Assembly: GCA_963575745.1 (NCBI GenBank)
Contig: CAUYUJ010015960.1
Location: 763,171-827,170 of the forward strand
DNA: 64,000 nt
Reading direction: 5' to 3'
Source: Prorocentrum cordatum
Taxonomy: Eukaryota > Sar > Dinophyceae > Prorocentrales > Prorocentraceae
Position 1 is the stretch's first letter. Each line of letters opens with the position of its first letter. The position numbers and the translations under genes were made by a program. Shown one piece after another: positions 10,553 to 20,345 of this stretch. The notes below the pieces were generated by a model. It was not told where the DNA came from. It searched no databases and saw only the letters and a list, made by a program, of their open reading frames with translations.

Positions 10553-12008
10553 GGCAGCGGAGGAGCAGTGGCAGCGGAGTGGAGGGACAGGGAGGGATTC
10601 GAGGATGGGGGCAGGAAGGAGGCGCGAGACGGGGGGGGAGGAGCAGGAAGAAGCATGGGAGGAGTGGAGTGGAGCGACGCGGACGGAGCTCCGAAGGACG
10701 GGGAGGGCAGGGGGCGGGCTCAGGCGGATGGGGGGGGAGGAGGGCCGACGCGGGGAGGGAGGGCCCGCCTCTCCCGGGCCTCCCCTGGAGAGCTGGCCGC
10801 GCGGCGGCCGCGCTCTCGCCGCGCCCCGCCCGCCCCAGAGAGGTGGAGGAGGGCTACGTCACCGCCCCGAGCGGCGCACAGCCCGCGTCGGCGCGGGGAA
10901 GGCCGCGCCGCGCCGCGCGCGCCGCGCGGGCACGCGCAGCGGCAGCAGCGCTGGGTCCCGCTCCCTCCCTCCCGCGCCCGCCCGCCGCCCGCCCGAGGGG
11001 CGCCCGCCCGCCCGCCCGCCTGCCCCCTGGGCGTGCACGTGTTGGCTCCCGCTCCCTCCCGCCGCCGTCCTCTCCCCGCTTCCTCGAGAAGAGGCCCGCG
11101 CACCCGGCGATCGGAAGGGACGGGCGGGAGGGGCGGGGTGCCCCTTCTCTTCTCGTCGCTCTCTCGCTCCTCGTCCTCCCACTGCGCCTCGTCGCTTCCT
11201 CCCGATTTGCCCTCCGATGCGTCCATGGGGGCGGCGGCGGCCAGCGGGTGGTGGAGGCAAGGTGACCCTGGCGGGCGAGCCTGCGGCGAGTTCTGTTTGT
11301 TGGGACGCCCTCAGACGCAGAGTCTTGGGAGGAGAAGGGGGGAGCAGCAGGATCAGGAACAACGGAGCAGGAGCAGGAATGAAGGAGGCGAGGAGCACGA
11401 GCACAAGGAGGAGGAGGAGGAGGAGGAGGAAGAAGAGGAGGAGGAGGAGGAGGAGAACGAGAAGGAGGAGGAGGATCAAGAGGCTCAAGGCCGCACCAAC
11501 CCTGCGTTTGAGGCCGCGGTAGCTTCGCGCTTTCACGCATCCATCTCCGTCGCGGTCTCTCTCTCTTTCTTATCACCTCCCGAGCTCCTTCCACTTCCCC
11601 TCCTTCCCACCACCTCCCTCCCTCCCCCTGCCTCTCCCACCACCTCTCTCCGTCTCTCCCTCCCCCTCCTCCGCGAGTCCTCCCTCGCTGCCTCCTTCCA
11701 TCCCTCCACCCATCCCTGCCCCCCCCCTTCGTCGTCTCCCCCCCGCCTCCTTCTCGCCCCTCCCGGGCCCTCTCTTTTTCTCCGTCCCCCGCTCGCCCTT
11801 CCTGCCTCGCTCACCCGCCTTCCTTCCCTCCCCATCCGACTGCCGCGAGGCCGGAGAAGACAAGCCCCCACGGGGTCTCGCCCGGTTCCGCGGGGCTTCG
11901 AGTGCCTCCCCTCCCCCCCCTGCGCGGCCCGGCGGGCCGTCTCCAGGGGGGTCCGAGAGGCCTCGAGCGCATCCCGTCCCCCCCGCTGCCCCCTCCCCGC
12001 TGTGCTCT
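10553..12008. other. Very GC-rich, CpG-dense tract
   Basis: From about 10700 to 11300 the sequence is made largely of CGCC/GCCGCG words. A GGA array lies at 11405-11480, and CT-rich sequence follows to 12000. Long open frames on both strands (one of 528 codons) are explained by scarcity of A/T. No motif is recognised. Confidence 0.4.
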
Positions 12009-12219
12009 AGGCCTTCCAGATGGGGCCCGAGCAGATGGGGTCGGAGGATCGCGCCCCATCGCCGACGCATCGGCGATGCGGCTCGATGCGGAGCCCGATT
12101 TTTCCCCACGCCGACGTCGCCGATGCATCAGCCACATCGACGACGTATCGCCGATTCATCGCCGATGTATCGGCGATGCGGCGCGATCCTCCGACACCAT
12201 TTACTCTGAAGTCGGGCCT
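12009..12219 (+). mobile_element. Family E fold-back element (copy E1)
   Basis: Shares about 190 bp with 53264-53469. Both ends fold on each other: GGGTCGGAGGATCGCGCC near the left pairs with GGCGCGATCCTCCGACACC near the right. Between them lie repeated CATCGCCGATGC words. No clear target-site duplication. Confidence 0.7.
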
Positions 12220-12358
12220 GTCCCCCTACTGGGGGATTTTCGACGAAACATTAAAAATACCAACAAAAATAATCCGAACATAGTCTGGGGACTATGTTTT
12301 GAGTAATTGTTTTACCTTTTGGAGGTATTTTGGGGGGTATGTTTCTTTATATCTTGTC
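12220..12358. other. AT-richer spacer
   Basis: Short segment of lower GC between elements E1 and A1. Nothing recognised. Confidence 0.4.
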
Positions 12359-12521
12359 TCAGGAGAGGAAAAAACACACAGACACAATTAATCGTCGATT
12401 CCCAGGAAAAGATGGGAAAATATGGGAAGTGGGGGGGGAGACAAAAACCCAGGAAATATAGGAAAATATGGAGAATATTTTTATTTGTGTGTATTTATTT
12501 GTGTGTCCTGGGGCCCCTTCA
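12359..12521 (+). mobile_element. Family A short element (copy A1)
   Basis: A 163-bp copy starting TCAGGAG and ending CCCCTTCA. It is flanked by the 5-bp direct repeat TTGTC (12354-12358 and 12522-12526). The body has an ACACACAGACACAATTAATC block, several TATGGGAAAATATGG words and a TTATTTGTGTGTCC block. See the family finding. Confidence 0.88.
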
Positions 12522-12732
12522 TTGTCGAGAATCTCCCTGCAGGGGGACTCGCCCGACTTAACTCTACCCCGACCCCATCCAGGAGGCCTCCAGCTGCCCC
12601 CCTCGGGCGCCGCGAGGCTGGACAAGATCGCCGAGGAGCCCGACGACCGCGCCCCGAGCCCGCGGGGCCCGGGCGAGCCGCCGGCAGCGGGCCGGCAGGC
12701 GGCCCAGCACGTCGAGGCGCGCCCCAGGCCCA

Positions 12733-12823
12733 CCTCCTCCTCCTCCTCCTCCTCCTCCTCCTCCTCCTCCTCCTCCTCCTCCTCCTCCTCCTCCTCCTCC
12801 TCCCCCTCCTCCTCCTCCCCCTC
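12733..12823 (+). repeat. (CCT)n microsatellite
   Basis: Pyrimidine-strand version of the GGA repeat. The flanks 12527-12732 and 12824-12859 hold nothing recognised. Confidence 0.95.
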
Positions 12824-12881
12824 GGTTCGGGGGCGCCCCGGCCAGCCCGGGGGCCCTGGCCAGCCGTGCGCTCTTCCAGGG

Positions 12882-13009
12882 TAGGCTTCTTTTCCACGAG
12901 GAATACACACACTCAAAAGCTAGGGGACGGGCCGAGGCCCCAGGGCCCCAGGGGGAATTCTCTTGAGGAAAAGACGCAACACCAAAAGTTGCAGTGTTTA
13001 GCACGCCAG
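12882..13009 (+). repeat. ~128-bp interspersed repeat, left copy, with 19-bp flanking repeat
   Basis: Begins TAGGCTTCTTTTCCACGAGG and ends AGCACGCCAG. It is over 80% like the copy at 14901-15023 by eye. A 19-bp direct repeat, CCAGCCGTGCGCTCTTCCA, occurs at 12860-12878 and 13006-13024, as expected if this unit inserted with a long target duplication. Confidence 0.75.
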
Positions 13010-13278
13010 CCGTGCGCTCTTCCATGGTAATGGAGGATGACGATTGATAAATGACCGGGGGTCGTGTTCACGCGGCGGCGCCCGGGATGACGATTAGAAA
13101 AACCGGCCGCGGGCTGGAAACACTTTCTTTTTTTTTTTGTTTTCAATCGTTCTCCTCCAGTCAGAAAACTGTGCAGAAATAGCAGAACACTTTTTTTCAA
13201 TCGTCCTCTCCCATTTTTCCCAACCATCCTGTGGTGTTGGGTCCTCGTTTTGAAGAGACGGTGCCCCGCGTCTCTCCT
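13010..13278. other. Spacer with T-runs
   Basis: Contains two TTTTTCAATCGT-like words about 60 bp apart in similar surroundings (imperfect duplication at about 13120-13205). No gene. Confidence 0.4.
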
Positions 13279-13446
13279 CCTCTCCTCCTCCTCCTCCTCC
13301 TCCTCCTCCTCCTCCTCCTCCTCCTCCTCCTCCTCCTCTCATCATCAGCATCATCATCATCGTCATCGTCACCGTCATCATCAGCATCATCATCATCATC
13401 GTTCTTATCACCATCGTCGTCATCATCATCGCCGTCTCCATCATGG
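13279..13446 (+). repeat. CCT array passing into CAT/CGT repeats
   Basis: (CCT)n at 13279-13337, then CATCAT/CGTCAT trinucleotides up to the start of the 89-bp array. Confidence 0.9.
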
Positions 13447-13447
13447 C

Positions 13448-14812
13448 CACACGTTTCGTGGACCCATAGTGAGCTCCACCGAAGGCCCCAGTGGCAAGGT
13501 CCGCATGCGGTTCCACCTCCATTTCGGCGCACCCCTCACACGTTCCGTGGCCCCATAGGGAGCTCCACCGAAGGCCCAAGTGTCAGGGTCCGCATGCGGT
13601 TCCACCTCCATTTCGGCGCACCCCTCACACGTTTCGTGGCCCCATAGGGAGCTCCACCGAAGGCCCAAGTGTCAGGGTCCGCATGCGGTTCCACCTCCAT
13701 TTCGGCGCACCCCTCACACGTTTCGTGGCCCCATAGGGAGCTCCACCGAAGGCCCAAGTGTCAGGGTCCGCATGCGGTTCCACCTCCATTTCGGCGCACC
13801 CCTCACACGTTTCGTGGCCCCATAGGGAGCTCCACCGAAGGCCCAAGTGTCAGGGTCCGCATGCGGTTCCACCTCCATTTCGGCGCACCCCTCACACGTT
13901 TCGTGGCCCCATAGGGAGCTCCACCGAAGGCCCCAGTGTCAGGGTCCGCATGCGGTTCCACCTCCATTTCGGCGCACCCCTCACACGTTTCGTGGCCCCA
14001 TAGGGAGCTCCACCGAAGGCCCAAGTGTCAGGGTCCGCATGCGGTTCCACCTCCATTTCGGCGCACCCCTCACACGTTTCGTGGCCCCATAGGGAGCTCC
14101 ACCGAAGGCCCAAGTGTCAGGGTCCGCATGCGGTTCCACCTCCATTTCGGCGCACCCCTCACACGTTTCGTGGCCCCATAGGGAGCTCCACCGAAGGCCC
14201 AAGTGTCAGGGTCCGCATGCGGTTCCACCTCCATTTCGGCGCACCCCTCACACGCTTCGTGGCCCCATAGGGAGCTCCACCTGAGGCCCCAGTGGCAGGG
14301 TCCGCATGCAGTTCCACCTCCATTTCGGCGCACCCCTCACACGTTTCGTGGCCCCATAGGGAGCTCCGCCTAAGGCCTAAGTGGCAGGGTCCGCATGCAG
14401 TTCCACTTCCATTTCGGCGCACCCCTCACACGTTTCGTGGCGTCATAGGGAGCCCCGCCTAAGGCCCAAGTGGCACGGTCCGCATGCAGTTCCACCTCCA
14501 TTTCGGCACACCCCTCACACGTTTCGTGGCCCCATAGAGAGCTCCGCCTAAGGCCCAAGTGGCAGGGTCCGCATGCAGTTCCACCTCCATTTCGGCGCAC
14601 CCCTCACACGTTTCGCGGCCCCATAGGGAGCTCCACCGAGGGCGCCAATGGCAGGGTCCGCATGCAGTTCCACCTCCATTTCGGCGCACCCCTCACACGT
14701 TTCGCGGCCCCACAGGGTGCTCCACCGAAGGCCCCAGTGGCAGGGTCCGCATGCAGTTCCACCTCAATTTGGCGCACCTCTCACACGCTTCGTGGCCCCA
14801 TCGGGTGTTCCA
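13448..14812 (+). repeat. 89-bp tandem repeat array, about 15 copies
   Basis: The unit runs from CACGTTTCGTGGCCCCATAG through AGGGAGCTCCACCGAAGGCC, GTGTCAGGGTCCGCATGCGG and TTCCACCTCCATTTCGGCGC to ACCCCTCA. Units from about 13560 to 14270 are almost identical. Those after 14270 carry shared substitutions (GCATGCAG for GCATGCGG; AGTGGC for AGTGTC), and the last few drift further. Because 89 is not a multiple of three, the unit is read in all three frames with no stop for 73-87 codons at a time, so the repeated ORFs are by-products. Confidence 0.97.
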
Positions 14813-14900
14813 CCAACGACGATACTTACAACGGCGGCATTCGGAATTGCGTATGGTTGGGCCCTTCGCCAGGATAATTTTATTAATCGTCTTCCCGCAT

Positions 14901-15023
14901 TAGGCTTGTTTTCCACGAGGGATAAGAATACTCAAAAAAATAAGGGACGGGCCGAGGCCCCAGGGGGGAATTCTTCTTTGGGAAAAGAAGCAAGACCCAA
15001 AGTTGCAGTGTTCAGCACGCCAG
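14901..15023 (+). repeat. ~123-bp interspersed repeat, right copy
   Basis: Second copy of the unit at 12882-13009, same orientation, on the other side of the 89-bp array. Shares TAGGCTT, TTTTCCACGAGG, GGGACGGGCCGAGGCCCCAG and GTTGCAGTGTT. No target duplication visible here. Confidence 0.75.
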
Positions 15024-15619
15024 GCACCTTTTGTGGCAAGACCGCAGGGGCGGCTGATTTGGTGTTGTTCGATGCGTCCCGCCACCGCGGGGGACGGAGG
15101 TGGAGGATGGGGAGGAGGAGGAGGAAGGAAGAGGAAGAAGAGGACCCCTCCCCCTCCTGCTTGTGGTGGTGGCGGCGGAAAACAAGCCCACCATTCCGAC
15201 TTTTACTACGGGCAGGCGCGAGTGTCTTGGTCGTGTTTCTCGCGACGTCCTCCACGAGTGCTGAGCACACCAGCCTGGTTGAGCCACGCACTGCGATGGC
15301 AGAAGTCCTGTGAATCCTCCCTTACCCTCATCTTCGTCTCCCCTTTCCTTGGCTCCCCCCCCTGCACCCACCCTCAAGCCCCCTTCCTCCTCCCTCGTCC
15401 TTGTCGTCTTCGTCCCCCTCCTCCTGACGGTAATACCAGCGATCCTGACTACACATCATGCGTGTACAAAAGAAGTAGCGATTGCTTGGACACTGATTTT
15501 CAGGACGCAGCCCAGCGGGAATGCAGGCGGTCCCGCGCATATTCCCGCATCCGAGCAGCATTGCCCCAAGATTTGCATACGTTCCCGTTCGCCAGTTCCC
15601 CCGGGCCGTCACCTTCTTT
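15024..15619. other. Unassigned region with small GGA tract
   Basis: GGA/GGAAGA tract at 15108-15145, followed by ACCCCTCCCCCTCCTG and a GTGGTGGTGGCGG block resembling the right arm of the inverted repeat at 63329-63445. No gene recognised. Confidence 0.35.
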
Positions 15620-15701
15620 CGAACGTCGCCCTCGCACATTCGTGCAGCGTTCTCCCATGAGTAGGGGAGAACGTTGCATGAATGTGCGAGGGCGACGTTC
15701 G
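15620..15701. repeat. Long hairpin (about 37-bp arms)
   Basis: CGAACGTCGCCCTCGCACAT opens an arm that is repeated in inverted form at the other end with about two mismatches. The loop is ATGAGTAG. Such a hairpin could be a fold-back element core. Confidence 0.85.
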
Positions 15702-15717
15702 AGGTGGGGGGGGAGAA

Positions 15718-15779
15718 GGGAGGGGAGGAGGAGGAGGAGGAGGAGGAGGAGGAGGAGGAGGAGGAGGAGGAGGAGGAGC
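15718..15779 (+). repeat. (GGA)n microsatellite
   Basis: About 62 bp, directly beside the hairpin. Confidence 0.95.
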
Positions 15780-15884
15780 AGGGCTCATAGATTCGCCATG
15801 ACTGCTTCTCCCCCTTGCGCCCTGCAGCTCTGCCTCCCCCTGCGCCCCCGGAGCCTCGCCTGGCCTTCGCCTCCTGGCCTCGTC

Positions 15885-16092
15885 TCTCCCCGTCTCTCTC
15901 TCTCTCTCGTGCTGTTCTCGCCCTCTCTCTCTTTCTCTCTCTCTCTCTTGTTCGCTGCCGTTGCTTCTCATTGGCCTCTATGTCTCTACTGCGAAGGCCC
16001 TACGGCCGGTGCCGCCGACCCTGAATGGCGACGACGACGACGACGACGACGAGCGCTCTTGGGGGCCTTCGCCTCCTTGCCTCGTCTCTCCG

Positions 16093-16126
<34 letters not shown>

Positions 16127-16440
16127 GTGTTGTTCTCGCCCTCTCTCTCTCTCTCTCTTGTTCGCTGCCGTTGCCTCTCATTGGCGCTATCTCTCTCTAT
16201 GTCTCTATTTTAAATGTGGGGATAGAGAGAGAGTGAGAGACACACACACACACCGAGATCGCTCATCCCATCGTTCGGTATGTCTACACACGTATATACA
16301 AACAGAAGCTAGCCCTCCGTATGATCATACATACTCTTCCTCATCCGCGATCGCTTCAGCTCCATCTTCTCCGTCTCTCTCTCTCCCTCTCTCTCGCTTT
16401 TTTTTTTCTCTCTCTCTCTCTCTCTCTCCCCCTCTTTCTT
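15885..16440 (+). repeat. CT-rich tract with internal duplication
   Basis: Two copies of a block (about 15885-16000 and 16085-16210) share CT dinucleotide runs, TTCTCGCCCTCTC and TTGTTCGCTGCCGTTGC. They are separated by a segment with GACGACGAC repeats. A further CT run lies at 16370-16440. Confidence 0.85.
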
Positions 16441-17349
16441 ACTGGCCTTCGAATAACGCTGTGGTTTCCAGCTGTTCCAGCTTTTCCAGCATTTCCCAGA
16501 GAGATCTTCTCCAAAAGCGATGGAGGGCCCCAAGACAATTATAAGAGAGCCCAGCAGAGACCCATGCATGAAGGGCACAAGCGCACGACAAGCGTTCTTG
16601 GGGCACTGGTTGGTCTTCCATGGGCACCTCTATAGAGATACGATCTTCCTTGTCCTTTCGTTTGCGCTGTTCGAGAACCTGCAGAGTTTGGCTCCTGTCG
16701 CGCGTCGCGCGTCGCGCGCGCGGGCTGAACCGGCCGCGCCGTCGCGGCAACCTCCGCGAAATTCGCTCGCGCGGCCTCGGTCGGCCCGGCGGGCGCGCTG
16801 TCGGAGCCACCCCGGCGCGAATCGCGCGCCGCTGCAGGACGGCTTCCGCGCTCGGCGGCCGTCGCGCGGCAGCCGTAAACATGCGCGAGCGCAGCGAGGA
16901 CGTGGAACCCGCTGCGAGTCGCGGTCGGCTTTCCAACGCGGCGACGGTGAGACGCGGCGACTCCGACGCCAGCTGCGCGCACGGTCAGCGCGACGATGCC
17001 TCGCGCGCGCGCCGCCGCACTCCTCGCGAAAATAGAGATGCTGGAGCACCTTGCAAGATCGAGTGCGTCGTGCGACGCGGGGCGTAGACGATCCATCTGG
17101 GCGCCCCTTGTGCGCGCATGCCCCTCGAGGGCCTCGACGCTGCCCAGTCGGGCCGCCCGGCCAGGGCGAGCTCTGGCAGTCGGAGACCCAGGGGCTTTTT
17201 GGGCGCCCCCGCTCGACGCCCCCTCGCGACGCTCGCGCACGAGAGCGCCGCCTTCCGGAGCATCCCCGCGGGCGAGTTGCGCCTCGGAAGCCCGACCCGA
17301 ACCCGAGGCCGCGCGAGCGGCGAGGTCCGTGGCGAAGCTACGCCATGTT
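16441..17349. other. Unassigned CpG-rich region
   Basis: Overlapping frames on both strands (up to 284 codons on the minus strand) are Ala/Arg-rich and carry no family motif. Confidence 0.35.
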
Positions 17350-17505
17350 ATTTCCAGCCTGGAACAGATCCTTATCCCTATGTTTGACATCACCTCGCCT
17401 CGATGCCGATCTCAAGGATTCCCCTCAGTTTTTGAGGGCCTATCCCTAAGATTGTCCTCGCTTTCTGCTCGCCCATCTTAGGGATAGGGATACGTTCGAG
17501 GCTGG
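17350..17505 (+). mobile_element. Family C hairpin element (copy C1)
   Basis: A 156-bp copy beginning near CCAGCCTGGAACAGATCC and ending GATACGTTCGAGGCTGGTT. The two ends are inverted copies (CCAGCCT ... CCTATCCCTA). An inner stem is formed by GATTCCC and GAATCCC-like words. The 5-bp repeat ATGTT flanks it (17345-17349, 17506-17510). Confidence 0.85.
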
Positions 17506-17744
17506 TTATGTTGGGGAGACACCAGGGCAGCCGCGCTGCCAGAATGCCGTCCGTCATCGCAGCGGCCACTTTGAGCGCGCGCTCGCGCACCCAGTCGTCG
17601 GGCGTCGCTGCGCGGGTCGTCGGTCGTCGGCGCCGCGCTCGAGCATTCGGGGTTGCGGGCGCATGTATCGCGCGCGTTTTTTTTTTGGGGGGGGGGAGGG
17701 ATTGTTGCATGTTGCTTGATGTCGTGTGTGCATGTGTGGTTCGT
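17506..17744. other. Unassigned spacer
   Basis: No motif recognised apart from a G/T-rich end grading into the TTG array. Confidence 0.4.
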
Positions 17745-18015
17745 TGCTGTTATGTGTTATTGTTGTTGCTGTTGGTCTTGTTGTTGCTGTGCTGCCGCTG
17801 CTGCTGCTGTTGCTGTTGTTACTGTTGGTGTTGTTGGTGGTGTTTTGTTTGTAATAGTTGTTGTCGTTGTTGCTGTTGCTGTTGCTGTTGTTGTTGCTGT
17901 CGCTGTTGTTGTTGATGATGTTGTTGTTTGAGGTGGTGGTGATGTTGTCGTTGTTGTTGTTGTTGTTGTTGTTGTTGTTGCTGTTGTTATTGTTGGTGCT
18001 GTTGCTGTTGTTGTT
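17745..18015 (+). repeat. Degenerate (TTG)n/(GCTGTT)n array
   Basis: Trinucleotide array with GCT and GTG variants. It is cut at its right end by element R1 and resumes on the other side at 19487. Confidence 0.9.
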
Positions 18016-18099
18016 CCCGGCGGAGCCGGGTGAAATTCCGTGCCCGCCGGCTGACTGATGACTGACTGACTGAACGTCAGGGGACAGCTCGGGAGACAC

Positions 18100-18975
18100 A
18101 TTTCAAAGCGCCCGCGGGAGCGCAACCCGAGCGCGCAACCGCAATCGCAACCGCAACCGGGCGACACATTTCAAAGCGCCCGCGGGCGCGCAACCGCAAC
18201 CGCAACTGGGCGACACATTTCAAAGCGCCCGCGGGAGCGCGCAACCGCAACCGCAATCGCAACCGGGTGACACATTTCAAAGCGCCCGCGGGCGCGCAAC
18301 CGCAACCGCAACCGGGCGACACATTTCAACCCGCCCGCGGGAGGGCGCAACCGCAACCGCAACCGCAACCGGGCGACACATTTCAACCCGCCCGCGGGCG
18401 CAACCGCAACCGCGACCAGGCGACAAATTTCAACCCGCCCGCGGGAGGGCGCAACCGCAACCGCAACAGCAACCGGGCGACACATTTCAAAGCGCCCGCG
18501 GGCGCAACCGCAACCGCAACCGGGCGACACATTTCACCCCGCCCACCCCGCCCGCGGGAGGGCGCAACCGCAACCGCAACCGCAACCGGGCGACACATTT
18601 CAACCCGCCCGCGGGAGGGCGCAACCGCAACCGCAACCGGGCGACACAACCCGCCCGCGGGAGGGCGCAACCGCAACCGCAACCGGGCGACACATTTCAA
18701 AGCGCCCGCGGGAGGGCGCAACGCAACCGCAACCGCAACCGGGCGACACATTTCAAAGCGCCCGCGGGCGCAACCGCAACCGCGACCAGGCGACAAATTT
18801 CAACCCGCCCGCGGGAGGGCGCAACCGCAACCGCAACCGCAACCGGGCGACACATTTCAAAGCGCCCGCGGGCGCAACCGCAACCGCAAGCGGGCGACAC
18901 ATTTCAACCCGCCCGCGGGAGGGCGCAACCGCAACCGCAACCGGGCGACACATTTCAAAGCGCCCGCGGGAGGGC
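18100..18975 (+). repeat. ~50-bp satellite core of element R1
   Basis: Unit of about 45-55 bp combining CAACCGCAACCG hexamer repeats, a GGGCGACACATTTCAA block and a CCCGCGGG palindrome. The number of CGCAAC hexamers varies between units. Confidence 0.95.
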
Positions 18976-19071
18976 GCACCCGCAGGGTTTCAAGGGGGTC
19001 GATTGCGCGTGCACTTGTGCGTAAGCTGCCCGCGGAAGGTGGCGCGTAGGCGCCTTAGTGCGAGGACGAGG

Positions 19072-19320
19072 ATGGCGAGGAGGAAGGAAGTGGAGGGGGA
19101 GGAGGAGGAGGATGGTGAGGAGGGGGAGGAGGACAATGAGGAGGAGGAGACGGATGCCGAGGAGGAGGCGGAGGAGGAGGAGGAGGAGGAGGAGGAGGAG
19201 GAGGAGGAGGAGGAGGACAATGAGGGGGTGGAAATGGATGCCGAGGAGGAGGGGGACGACGACGACGACGACGACGACGACCAGGACGACGACGACGACG
19301 GGGGCGAGGAGGAAGACTGA
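19072..19320 (+). CDS. Acidic 82-residue open frame in R1
   Basis: Starts MARRKEVEGEEEEDGEEGEE, passes through Glu-rich then Asp-rich runs, and ends EEED before TGA. The same frame is kept in R2 (74 residues). All length changes between the copies are whole codons in trinucleotide runs, which slippage alone would also give. It resembles the acidic tails of chromatin proteins only in composition. It could be an accidental translation of GAG and GAC microsatellites. Confidence 0.25.
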   Translation: MARRKEVEGEEEEDGEEGEEDNEEEETDAEEEAEEEEEEEEEEEEEEEDNEGVEMDAEEEGDDDDDDDDDQDDDDDGGEEED

Positions 19321-19486
19321 GCAACAGCAGGGGGATGGGCTGGGGGGGGGCAGGGGGCGGGGGACGACAAGGAGAAGAAGGAGGAGCCATTGGCGGAGGG
19401 CCCGACGACGAGCCCCCGCGTGGCCCGCGGTTCTCCGCCGGGACATTGCAGCGGGTAATCCGTATTCCACGCTGCTGCCTTTGATT

Positions 19487-19820
19487 GTTGTTGTTATTGT
19501 TGTTGTTGAACATTATTACTTCTAAAGAATAATTATTGTTGGGACCCCTGGTGCACGACCCCCCCGCCGCGCCTAGGCCGCAGCCACGTTTTCATCATTT
19601 TCGTGAGGAAGTCTCAGGCAAAACGGGTTGGTCCGGATCCGGTTGTGTTGTTACGATCGGTTTTCCCTTGCAAAAAATAAGCTAAAATGGACATTTCTTG
19701 TTCTAACATATCCAAACTTCCAGAATCCCTTGCAAAAAAATAAGGTAAAGTGGACACTCGCGCGCGCAAGACGAAATCCTTCCAAAACCTTAGTTTTCGT
19801 AGCGATTTTAACATTAAAAC

Positions 19821-19914
<94 letters not shown>

Positions 19915-20345
19915 ACCAATGGTTTCTCAAAAAACAAATGTCAAAAATTCATCCCGCGCGCTCTTGCGGATTCGTAGGAAACCCAACACTTTTTAAACAT
20001 TTCTGTCAAACGGGCTTTTGCGAGCAACTTTTTCGAACTTCTGCAACAACGGTTGCGCACCTGCCAGGGCCATCATCCCTGTCAAATAATACCATGCGGG
20101 ACACATTCGTTTTTTCTTCGCGCGCGCACGCCGTCGTCGTCGGCCGCGGGGCCCTGAATAGTAGCCACGGTCGTCCGCATGCCACGAAGTGAAGTGTCCG
20201 AACGTCATAGGGCGGGAAGCTGGGTGTGGGTGGTGGCGAAGAGTCGTTTGGAAATTTGGTAGAGCTTGAACCGGCCCCCCCACAAAGTGGGGGTATTGCC
20301 CGCCTCCTATGAAAACCCTGGCACTGGTGAGAACGGAGTGTCCCC
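19487..20345. other. TTG remnant, junction sequence and AT-rich island
   Basis: After a short TTG tract comes a junction word (ATTATTGTTGGGACCCC) also found, slightly changed, before bodies S1 and S2. From about 19600 to 20060 the sequence is clearly AT-richer than the rest of the window. It holds two copies of a CCTTGCAAAAAATAAG block with GGACA (near 19661 and 19728), then a long A run. No convincing coding frame. Confidence 0.5.
19826..19913 (+). repeat. Poly(A) run of 88 bases
   Basis: Uninterrupted A tract preceded by AACATTAAAACATTAT. It could be the tail of a retroposed RNA (plus orientation) or slippage in an AT-rich island. No target duplication was found. Confidence 0.95.

Larger units (their letters stand above)
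18016..19486 (+). mobile_element. Element R, copy R1, inserted in a TTG array
   Basis: Left end CCCGGCGGAGCCGGGTGAAA, then GACTGACTGACTGAACGTCA, then a satellite core of about 17 units (18100-18975) with words CAACCGCAACCGGGCG, ACACATTTCAAAGCGCCCGC and GGGAGGGCG. A unique segment follows with a GAG/GAC array, ending CGCTGCTGCCTTTGATT. TTG repeat lies immediately on both sides. The other copy, R2, has the same ends in an unrelated sequence, which fixes the boundaries. TCCGCCGGG about 50 bp from the right end is the inverse of the left CCCGGCGGA, a subterminal inverted repeat. No transposase seen, so it is probably non-autonomous. Confidence 0.85.

Noticed and set aside
10424-12010. 528-codon plus-strand open frame
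   Set aside because: It crosses a GGA array, a CpG-dense tract and a CT tract. The product is poly-Arg, Pro and Ser runs, and openness follows from GC richness.
13448-14422. Series of near-identical 73-87 codon ORFs on both strands
   Set aside because: By-products of an 89-bp tandem repeat read in rotating frames.
16539-17393. 284-codon minus-strand frame
   Set aside because: It begins inside element C1 and is Ala/Arg-rich with no motif. The opposite strand is equally open.
18100-18975. Regularly spaced repeats resembling a CRISPR array
   Set aside because: No unique spacers. Units abut each other with variable CGCAAC hexamer number, and there are no cas genes. It is a satellite inside element R.
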